Shown in pieces: positions 57,719-64,000 of a DNA stretch of 64,000 bases (positions are counted from its first letter, which is position 1; each line of letters begins with the position of its first letter). Source of the DNA: Jiella avicenniae. GTDB lineage: Bacteria > Pseudomonadota > Alphaproteobacteria > Rhizobiales > Rhizobiaceae. The stretch lies in NCBI RefSeq assembly GCF_021390325.1, contig NZ_JAJUWU010000004.1, positions 62,001 through 126,000 on the forward strand. The letters are read 5' to 3'. The notes under the pieces were generated by a model. The model was not told where the DNA came from, did no database searches, and saw nothing but the letters and a program-made list of their open reading frames with translations. Made by a program: the position numbers and the translations under genes.

Positions 57719-58630
57719 ATGGATCCGCGCTTTCCCGGCGAGCCGCTCGGCCTGATCGCGGGCGGCGGGCGGCTGCCGCGGATCGTCGCCGAGGCCGCGC
57801 GGGCGCGCGGCTTCACGCCGATCGTCGTGCGGATCGCCGATGCCGAAAGCGACGACTGGGACGGCTTCGACGGCGGCTACTTTTCCTGGGGCCGCACCGG
57901 CGACGCCATCCGATTCCTGAAACGGAAGGCGGTCGCCCGGGTCGTCACCTGCGGCACGGTGAGCCGCAGGCCGGACTTTCGCTCCATGCTGCCGAGCTTC
58001 GCGACGCTCTTCCTGTTGCCCACCGCCTTTCGGATCGTGCGCGGCGGGGACGATCGGCTGTTGCGCAACGTCGCGGTCTTCCTGAAGGCGCAGGGGCTGG
58101 AGCCGCTGGCCGTCCAGGACGTCGCGCCGAAGCTTCTGGCGCCGACCGGGCCGATCGCCGGGCGCCGGCCCGACGCGGCCGAGGAACGCGCCCTTCATCT
58201 GGCACTGAACGCCGCGCGGACCCTCGGCAGCCTCGACGTCGGACAGGCCGTCGTCGCCTCGCAGGAGCGGGTGATCGCGCTGGAGGCGGCCGAGGGCACC
58301 CGCGAGATGCTTTTGCGGGTGGCGGAGCTGAAGACGCGCGGCCGGATCGGACGGGGCGAGCGGCTGGTGCTGGTCAAGGCGGTCAAGCCCCAGCAGGACG
58401 AGCGCTTCGACCTGCCGAGCATCGGCGTCTCGACGATCCGCGAGGCCGAAGGCGCCGGCATCGGCGCGATCGGCGTCACCGCCGAAAAGAGCCTGATCAT
58501 CGACTGCGAGGCGCTGGTGACGGCGGCCGGCGAGGCCGGGATCGCCGTGGTCGGGCTCGCCGCCGGCGACGGCGACCCGGCAGCGGCGGCGCCGCACCAT
58601 CACAATGCGCCGGGGGAGGGACAGCCATGA
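57719..58630 (+). CDS. lpxI: UDP-2,3-diacylglucosamine diphosphatase LpxI
   Basis: 303 residues (former DUF1009). EPLGLIAGGGRLPRIVAEAAR starts the N-terminal domain; the C-terminal domain has EGTREMLLRV, LVKAVKPQQDERFDLPSIG and IGVTAEKSLI, the catalytic region. It hydrolyses UDP-diacylglucosamine to lipid X by attack at the alpha-phosphate, and replaces the unrelated LpxH. ATG 57719 follows lpxA by four bases and overlaps lpxB by ATGA. Confidence 0.95.
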   Translation: MDPRFPGEPLGLIAGGGRLPRIVAEAARARGFTPIVVRIADAESDDWDGFDGGYFSWGRTGDAIRFLKRKAVARVVTCGTVSRRPDFRSMLPSFATLFLLPTAFRIVRGGDDRLLRNVAVFLKAQGLEPLAVQDVAPKLLAPTGPIAGRRPDAAEERALHLALNAARTLGSLDVGQAVVASQERVIALEAAEGTREMLLRVAELKTRGRIGRGERLVLVKAVKPQQDERFDLPSIGVSTIREAEGAGIGAIGVTAEKSLIIDCEALVTAAGEAGIAVVGLAAGDGDPAAAAPHHHNAPGEGQP

Positions 58631-59796
58631 AGATCGCTTTCGTCGTCGGCGAACCCTCCGGAGACGCGATCGGCGCCGACCTGATCCGGGCGCTGAAGGC
58701 CCGGCTCGGCGGCGACCTCGAACTCGTCGGCCTCGCCGGCGAGGCGATGCGGGCGCAAGGGCTGCAAACGCTCTTCGACATCGACGAGCTGTCGATCATG
58801 GGGGTCTCGGCGATCCTCGCCCGGCTGCCGCAACTCGTCCGCCGCGTGAGCCAGACGGCGGAGGCGATCGTCGCGGCAAGGCCCGACGCCCTCGTCGTCA
58901 TCGACAGTCCGACCTTTTCCCACCGTGTCGCCCGGCGGGTGCGGGCGAAGCTGCCGCAGGTGCCGATCGTCAACTACGTTCCGCCGACGGTCTGGGCCTG
59001 GCGGGAGGGCCGGGCGGCGAAGATGCGGCCCTATGTCGACCATGCGATCTGCGTGCTGCCCTTCGAGCCGGCGGTGATGGAGCGGCTCGGCGGCCCGCCC
59101 TCCACTTATGTCGGCCATCCGCTGATGAAGGAGCCGGGGCTCGCGGCCATCATGGCGGACGGGCGGCCGCTCGGCGAAAAGGCGGCCAAATCGCCGCCCC
59201 GCCTCGTCGTTTTGCCCGGCTCGCGGCGGGGCGAGATCGACCGGCTTGCCGGCGACTTCGGCGCCACCCTCGGGCGACTGGCCGAACTCGTTCCCGGCGT
59301 GACGGCGGTGCTGCCGACATTGCCGAGGCATCGCGAACGCATCGAGGCCGAGGTTGCGCAATGGCCGGTGAAGCCGGAGGTCGTCTTCGGCGCGGCGGCG
59401 AAGTGGCAGGCCTTTGCCGAAGCCGACGCGGCGCTGGCGGCCTCCGGCACGGTGTCGCTGGAACTGGCGCTCGCGAGAATACCCATGGCACTCGCCTACA
59501 AGCTCGACCCGGTCGCCTACCAGATCCGCCACCTGATTTCGGCCTGGACGGCGGCGATGCCGAACTTCGTCGTCGGCCATCCTTTGGTGCCGGAGCATTT
59601 CCACGAATTCGTCCGCCCGGAGCACCTCGCCCGACGCCTCGCCCGACTTCTCGCCGACACGCCGGAGCGGCGCGCCCAGCTCGAAGGCTTCGACGAGATC
59701 CGCCGGCTGATGGCGGTCGACCGCGCCCCCGGCGAGGCGGCGGCGGAGATCGTGCTGGATCTGGTCGAGAAGGGGCGGTGGGCAGGCCGCCCGTAG
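58627..59796 (+). CDS. lpxB: Lipid-A-disaccharide synthase
   Basis: 389 residues, GT-B type glycosyltransferase of family 19. VVGEPSGDAIGADLI, YVPPTVWAWREGRA, PGSRRGEI and ASGTVSLELAL are the conserved blocks. It joins lipid X and UDP-diacylglucosamine into the tetraacyl disaccharide. Last gene of the supercluster; no strong terminator is seen before the tRNA on the opposite strand. Confidence 0.97.
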   Translation: MKIAFVVGEPSGDAIGADLIRALKARLGGDLELVGLAGEAMRAQGLQTLFDIDELSIMGVSAILARLPQLVRRVSQTAEAIVAARPDALVVIDSPTFSHRVARRVRAKLPQVPIVNYVPPTVWAWREGRAAKMRPYVDHAICVLPFEPAVMERLGGPPSTYVGHPLMKEPGLAAIMADGRPLGEKAAKSPPRLVVLPGSRRGEIDRLAGDFGATLGRLAELVPGVTAVLPTLPRHRERIEAEVAQWPVKPEVVFGAAAKWQAFAEADAALAASGTVSLELALARIPMALAYKLDPVAYQIRHLISAWTAAMPNFVVGHPLVPEHFHEFVRPEHLARRLARLLADTPERRAQLEGFDEIRRLMAVDRAPGEAAAEIVLDLVEKGRWAGRP

Positions 59797-59938
59797 CCGC
59801 AAAGTCGCGGCGGCTCGCCCCTCCGACCTGCCGGACATATCCCCTGCGAGAGGGACGATCACCCTCGGGAGGATCGCGGCAGGGTCCCGACGATCCGCGC
59901 GGACGCCATCGAGAAGCATGGGCGGATTTGCGAAGAAA

Positions 59939-60014
<76 letters not shown>

Positions 60015-60069
60015 ACTTTGCCGGCTGGCGGCGGAGACGGAACTGGGTGGCCCGTCTCGTGTGAGCGGC

Positions 60070-60098
60070 TTCATATTAAAGACGCGCATGGAGATCAA
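60070..60098 (-). promoter_or_regulatory. Promoter of tRNA-Ala
   Basis: Minus strand TTGATC (60098-60093), 17-bp spacer, TATGAA (60075-60070). Transcription would begin near 60063, about 50 bases before the mature tRNA. Confidence 0.5.
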
Positions 60099-60308
60099 GC
60101 GGTTTTCATCGAAGTCTCAAAGCTTTTGCAGCGACAAGCGAACTTCGCGTCGGCGAGGGGCTCCCGCTTCTGTGACGACGCCGAGACGGGTCGGAGCGGG
60201 CGAAGCCCGATCCTCGTGATTCGTCCGGCGGACCGAAAGGTCCAGTGCCGCAGGCAACCTCGCTTCTGACGAGCTATGACTCTCGGCAGTGTCCTGCGCC
60301 GGAAGCGC

Positions 60309-60914
60309 TCACAGAGCCGTGCGCGAGCGCATGGCGGCGGCCAGCGTGCCCTCGTCGAGATAGTCGAGCTCGCCGCCGACCGGCACGCCGTGGGCGAGGC
60401 GGGTGACCTTGACGTCGAGGCCTTCGAGCCGGTCCATGATGTAGTGCGCGGTGGTCTGGCCCTCGACGGTGGCGTTGACGGCGATGACGAGTTCCCTGAC
60501 GCCGCCGGCCTCGACCCGGTCGATCAGCTGGCGGATGGTCAGATCCTCCGGGCCGACGCCTTCCAGCGGCGACAGCACGCCGCCGAGAACGTGATAGGCG
60601 GCGTTCAGGGCCTTCGCCCGCTCCAGCGCCCAGAGATCGGCGACGTCCTCGACGACCACCACCGTCGACTGGTCGCGGGACTGGTCGGTGCAGATCGTGC
60701 AGGGATCGCGCGAATCGATGTTGCCGCAGGTCGAGCAGACGCCGATCCGGTCGCGCGCCTCGGCCATGGCGGCGGTGAGGGGCGCGAGCAGCTGCTCGCG
60801 GCGCTTGACGAGGTGCAGCGCCGCCCGGCGGGCCGAGCGGGGACCGAGGCCCGGAAGCTTGGCGAGCAGCTGGATCAGCTTCTCGATCTCCGGGCCGGCG
60901 ACGGATTTTGCCAT
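60309..60914 (-). CDS. recR: Recombination protein RecR
   Basis: 201 residues. Helix-hairpin-helix near [16 protein letters not shown]4 zinc motif at Cys60, 63, 72 and 75, then a TOPRIM domain. With RecO it loads RecA on SSB-coated gaps. Last gene of dnaX-ybaB-recR, 18 bp after ybaB. Stop is at 60309. Confidence 0.97.
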   Translation of the reverse strand: MAKSVAGPEIEKLIQLLAKLPGLGPRSARRAALHLVKRREQLLAPLTAAMAEARDRIGVCSTCGNIDSRDPCTICTDQSRDQSTVVVVEDVADLWALERAKALNAAYHVLGGVLSPLEGVGPEDLTIRQLIDRVEAGGVRELVIAVNATVEGQTTAHYIMDRLEGLDVKVTRLAHGVPVGGELDYLDEGTLAAAMRSRTAL

Positions 60915-60932
60915 GATTGCGACGCTAGACGC

Positions 60933-61256
60933 TCAGAATGGAAACTTCATCCCGGCCGGAAGGTTGAGACCGGCGGTCATCTCCTGGGTCTTTTCCTGGA
61001 TGGCCAGCTGCAGCTTGGCATGGGCGTCGGCATGGGCGGCGACGATCAGGTCTTCGAGAATGTCCTTCTCGTCCTCCTTCATCAGCGAGGGATCGACGAC
61101 GAGCCCGGCCATCTCGCCGGTACCGCGCAGGGTGACCGTGACCAGGCCGCCGCCGGACTGGCCGGTCGCCTCGATCGTCTTCACCTCGTCCTGCAGCCCG
61201 GCCATCTTCTCCTGCATGGCCTTGGCCTGCTTCATCATGTTCATCAGGTCTTTCAT
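60933..61256 (-). CDS. YbaB/EbfC family nucleoid-associated protein
   Basis: 107 residues. [18 protein letters not shown] is the helical start, the DNA-binding beta-strand centre includes [20 protein letters not shown], then a C-terminal helix. It forms a tweezer-like dimer on DNA. ATG 61256 has GAGGAG upstream. Standard middle gene between dnaX and recR. Confidence 0.95.
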   Translation of the reverse strand: MKDLMNMMKQAKAMQEKMAGLQDEVKTIEATGQSGGGLVTVTLRGTGEMAGLVVDPSLMKEDEKDILEDLIVAAHADAHAKLQLAIQEKTQEMTAGLNLPAGMKFPF

Positions 61257-61400
61257 CGCGGGGCTCCTCGGTCGGATCGAAGGGTGGCGGTTGCGCCGGC
61301 ACTCGGGTGAGTAGAGGCGATATAAGGACGACGCGTCCGGGCTTTGAGGGTTTGCGGCGAAGCTTTCGCCATCGGCCGGCTTCGAAAGCCGCTATTCGGC

Positions 61401-63305
61401 TCAGTCGTCCTCGCCGAACGCGTCGAATTCGTCGGGATCGCCGGTGAAATCGTCGGCCGGGCCGGCAATTGCCGTTGCGGCCTCCTCGTCGCTCTCGCCG
61501 CGCAGGGTGACGTTGGTGATCTTCGCGCCGGGAAAGCTCGCGAGGATCGCCGCGACCTCGGGATCGGCCGCCGCGTCGTCGATCAGCGAGGCGCGCTTTC
61601 GTGCGTCGCGCTCGTCGAGCGTCGGCTCGCCGCCGACGGACGAGACGGTGACCACCCAGCGCTGGCCGGTCCACAGATGCAGGCGCTTGGTCAGGTCGCC
61701 GATCAGCGTTCCCGGTGCTCCCTCGGCCAGCCCCACCTCGATGCGTCCCGCCTGGAAGCGCACGGGCCGCAGATAGCGGCGGATCGACACGCGCATCAAA
61801 GAATCGCGCCGGTCTTCGGCGAGCTTCGCCAGGGCCTCGATGCCGGCGATGGTCACCTCACCGGGCGAGGCCTGAGGCGAGGCCTGGGGGCTTTGCTGCG
61901 GTCTCGGCCGCATGTCCATGCGCGCGCCGCCGCCGACGGCGGATGCAACGAGGCGCGGCGGCGAAAGGGCTGCATCGGCCAAGGAAGATGCATCCGTGGC
62001 GGCCGAACGGGAAGGGGCAGGCGGCGGCGCCGCACTCTCCGGCGCGCCGTTGCCCCCGTCCTGCGGCGCAGCGCCAGGGGTGGCCGCCGCCGGGAGCTTG
62101 CCGGAGCCGCCTTCGCGCAGCATCCGCAACAGATCGTCGGGGGAAGGAAGATCCGCCGCATGGGCGATGCGGATCAGCGCCATCTCGGCCGCCTGGCGCG
62201 GCGTCGTCGTGTTGCGCAACTCTTCGCTGGCCTTCAGCAGCATCTGCCAGATCTGGCCGAGCGTGCGGATCGACAGCTTCTGGGAAAGCTCCAGCCCGCG
62301 CTCGGCCTCGATCGGCGAAACGGCGGCGTCGTTGGTCGCTTCCGGCACGTAGCGCAGCGTCGTGACGAGATGGGTGAAGTCGGCGAGTTCGGAGATCACC
62401 ACGGCCGGATCGGCGCCGGAGGCATATTGCTCGCGCAGCTCCTTCAGCGCGCCAGCCGCATCGCCCGCCATCAGCGTTTCGAACAGGTCGATGATCCGCA
62501 CCCGGTCGGCGAGCCCCAGCATGTCCCGGACGGCGAGGGCCGTGACGGTGCCGGCGCCATGGGCGATCGCCTGGTCGGTCAGGGACAGCGCATCGCGCAC
62601 CGAGCCCTCGGCGGCTCGGGCGACGAGCCGGAGCGCGTCGTCCTCGACCGAGACGTTTTCGGCCGCGGCGATCTTCTGGAGGTGGTGGATCAGCGTCGCC
62701 GACTCGACGCGGCGAAGGTCGAAGCGCTGGCAGCGGGACAGGACGGTGATCGGAACCTTTCGGATCTCCGTCGTCGCGAAGACGAATTTCACGTGCTCCG
62801 GCGGCTCTTCCAGCGTCTTCAAGAGGCCGTTGAAGGCCTGGTTCGACAGCATGTGGACTTCGTCGATGATGTAGACCTTGTAGCGCGCCGAGACCGGGCG
62901 GTAGCGCACCTGGGCGATGATCTCGCGCACGTCGTCGATGCCGGTGTGGGAGGCGGCGTCCATCTCGACGACGTCGACGTGCCGGCCTTCCATGATCGCC
63001 TGGCAGTGGACGCCGGGACCGCTCATGTGGATCGTCGGCTGGTGTATGTCGTCGGTCTCGTAGTTCAGCGCCCGGGCCAGGATGCGCGCCGTCGTCGTCT
63101 TGCCGACCCCCCGGACGCCCGTCAGCATCCAGGCCTGGGCGATCCGGCCGGTCTCGAAGGCGTTGGTGAGGGTGCGCACCATCGGCTCCTGGCCGATGAG
63201 ATCGTCGAAGGAGAGCGGCCGATATTTGCGCGCGAGCACGCGGTAGGGCTCGGGTCTGCCGGCCTCGGCCGGGTTTTTCGTCTCGGTGCCCTCGGTTTCG
63301 CTCAT
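61401..63305 (-). CDS. dnaX: DNA polymerase III subunit gamma/tau
   Basis: 634 residues. Clamp-loader AAA+ ATPase with Walker A GVRGVGKTT at 63-71 and the later SRC box (VLSRCQRFD). The four-Cys zinc module after Walker A is degenerate: only Cys101 is seen in the expected stretch. Domain III ends near 385, then a Pro/Ala-rich linker and a tau-type C-terminal domain for polymerase and helicase binding. No strong slippery heptamer was noticed, so a gamma product is uncertain. The stop lies 144 bp before ybaB. Confidence 0.95.
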   Translation of the reverse strand: MSETEGTETKNPAEAGRPEPYRVLARKYRPLSFDDLIGQEPMVRTLTNAFETGRIAQAWMLTGVRGVGKTTTARILARALNYETDDIHQPTIHMSGPGVHCQAIMEGRHVDVVEMDAASHTGIDDVREIIAQVRYRPVSARYKVYIIDEVHMLSNQAFNGLLKTLEEPPEHVKFVFATTEIRKVPITVLSRCQRFDLRRVESATLIHHLQKIAAAENVSVEDDALRLVARAAEGSVRDALSLTDQAIAHGAGTVTALAVRDMLGLADRVRIIDLFETLMAGDAAGALKELREQYASGADPAVVISELADFTHLVTTLRYVPEATNDAAVSPIEAERGLELSQKLSIRTLGQIWQMLLKASEELRNTTTPRQAAEMALIRIAHAADLPSPDDLLRMLREGGSGKLPAAATPGAAPQDGGNGAPESAAPPPAPSRSAATDASSLADAALSPPRLVASAVGGGARMDMRPRPQQSPQASPQASPGEVTIAGIEALAKLAEDRRDSLMRVSIRRYLRPVRFQAGRIEVGLAEGAPGTLIGDLTKRLHLWTGQRWVVTVSSVGGEPTLDERDARKRASLIDDAAADPEVAAILASFPGAKITNVTLRGESDEEAATAIAGPADDFTGDPDEFDAFGEDD

Positions 63306-63402
63306 GATGCCGCTTCAGCCGATCCTGATCTTCGCTGTGTGTCGTTCTGACGGGATCGGGGGGCGGGCGCAAGGGTGGTCGGATGCCGTCGAGTCTTGCC
63401 AG

Positions 63403-63726
63403 CTACTCGGGATCGAAGCGCCCCTTCTTGAACAGGACCTCGTAGTTTTGGCCGCGCGGGAAAATATTGGTGATCTCGACCACGTCGGTCACCCGATAGA
63501 GGATGAGCGCCTTATCCTCGAAAGGGACGCTTCGCAGGCCGACTTCAAGTTCGTCTCTTCGACGCCCGCCGCGTGGAGCATCGCCGATTTTTCGGCACCG
63601 AAGGACGATACGATCGACATATCGTTCTGCCACAAGAGAACTTTGGCTGAGCTGGGCAACGGCCTCGAGAATTTCATTCAGATCGGCAAGCGCTTCAGGT
63701 CGATAGATGACCTCAACGCGTTTCAT
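63403..63726 (-). CDS. Type II toxin, RelE/ParE family
   Basis: 107 residues. VEVIYRPEALADLNEILEAVA is the N-terminal helix hairpin, then VGLRSVPFEDKALILYRV and VVEITNIFPRGQNYE, the typical RelE/ParE strands. It overlaps its antitoxin by 14 bases. Compared with the copy at 25451 it is divergent in sequence, so the two are not a recent duplication. Confidence 0.88.
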   Translation of the reverse strand: MKRVEVIYRPEALADLNEILEAVAQLSQSSLVAERYVDRIVLRCRKIGDAPRGGRRRDELEVGLRSVPFEDKALILYRVTDVVEITNIFPRGQNYEVLFKKGRFDPE

Positions 63727-64000
63727 CGGCGGCGGCTGCTTTTTCGCGCTCAGTCATGTATTCGCGCATCCGCGTGCGGAGTTCCGCTTCCGTGAGGCTC
63801 GGACGAGGGTCTTCAAGCGATCTGCGGATGCGGGCTCGAATGGCGTCGAGCTGCCGTTCATCCTCCTCCCGCTCTCGCTGCCACGCCCGAACCGCTTCCT
63901 GCAGCGCCTCGCTCTCCGAGCCGAACTCTCCCGCCTCGACGGTTTCGCGGATCGTCCGCAGCATCTCGGCGGGCAATTCGACGCTCAGCTTTTCTGCAAC
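63713..64000 (-). CDS. Type II antitoxin, ParD-like (cut by window end)
   Basis: At least 95 visible residues. The frame continues past the edge: AEKLSVELPAEMLRTIRETV then GEFGSESEALQEAVRAW form a ribbon-helix-helix, so the true start lies about one codon outside the window. The tail is Glu/Arg-rich. A TTG at 63976 is an internal codon, not the start. Encoded ahead of the ParE-like toxin with a 14-base overlap. Confidence 0.85.
   Translation of the reverse strand, partial: VAEKLSVELPAEMLRTIRETVEAGEFGSESEALQEAVRAWQREREEDERQLDAIRARIRRSLEDPRPSLTEAELRTRMREYMTEREKAAAADETR

Noticed and set aside
61257-61400. Signal recognition particle RNA near dnaX
   Set aside because: The gap has a short GGCGAA/TTCGCC hairpin but lacks the conserved SRP domain IV motif and enough length.

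Overview
The window reads as chromosomal DNA from a high-G+C alphaproteobacterium, most likely Hyphomicrobiales (Rhizobiales). The signs are the gene order rpsB-tsf-pyrH-frr-uppS-cdsA-rseP-bamA-lpxD-fabZ-lpxA-lpxI-lpxB, the use of lpxI instead of lpxH, a clpS-clpA pair beside a phasin gene, and the families EipB/DUF1849, DUF3126, DUF1489 and BTLCP. The genus cannot be fixed from the sequence alone. Genes fill almost everything, and most long frames opposite or across real genes are G+C shadows.

Layout. 1-4.2 kb: 3' part of a multihaem cytochrome c, an AI-2E family permease and an SDR oxidoreductase. 4.3-10.7 kb: an OmpA-like protein with a very long Pro/Glu/Ala-rich stretch, an FAD monooxygenase, a CHCC zinc-finger protein, an alpha/beta hydrolase, cysE and a DUF3126 gene. 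10.9-15.3 kb: a transglutaminase-like secreted protein, a DUF4189 protein, ettA and two small proteins. 15.4-18.9 kb: a tightly coupled MarR / HlyD / DHA2-MFS efflux operon. 19-25.4 kb: pncB, a DUF1800-DUF1501 pair and mgtE. 25.4-35.8 kb: a ParDE-like toxin-antitoxin module, a MerR regulator, an acyltransferase-type membrane protein, an aldo/keto reductase coupled to an MscS channel, YdcF, DUF599, DUF1489, a D,D-carboxypeptidase with a SPOR domain, and a phasin. 36-46 kb: clpS-clpA, azlCD, a HIT protein, a Phd/PIN module, a DUF482 acyltransferase, RidA-GDPD, eipB and brnTA. 46.3-59.8 kb: the translation / isoprenoid / outer-membrane / lipid A supercluster. 59.9-64 kb: tRNA-Ala(GGC), then dnaX-ybaB-recR on the minus strand and a second ParDE-like module cut by the window end.

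Functional threads. The supercluster joins ribosome assembly and recycling (rpsB, tsf, frr), UMP supply (pyrH), undecaprenyl and phospholipid precursors (uppS, cdsA), envelope proteolysis (rseP), outer-membrane protein insertion (bamA) and lipid A synthesis (lpxD, fabZ, lpxA, lpxI, lpxB). Many junctions there are overlaps or gaps of a few bases. Envelope maintenance recurs elsewhere (OmpA-like, EipB, carboxypeptidase, MscS, YdcF). Four toxin-antitoxin modules of three types lie between 25 and 64 kb.

I found no CRISPR array, prophage, insertion sequence or obvious novel defence system. The more unusual signals are regulatory or small-gene level: an 18-bp hairpin burying the ribosome-binding site of a secreted protein gene; a 10-bp box shared by the phasin promoter and a 52-codon orphan frame; an unlisted 41-residue single-helix membrane protein; a strong hairpin in the tsf leader; and an AT-rich promoter-like island far from the next gene.
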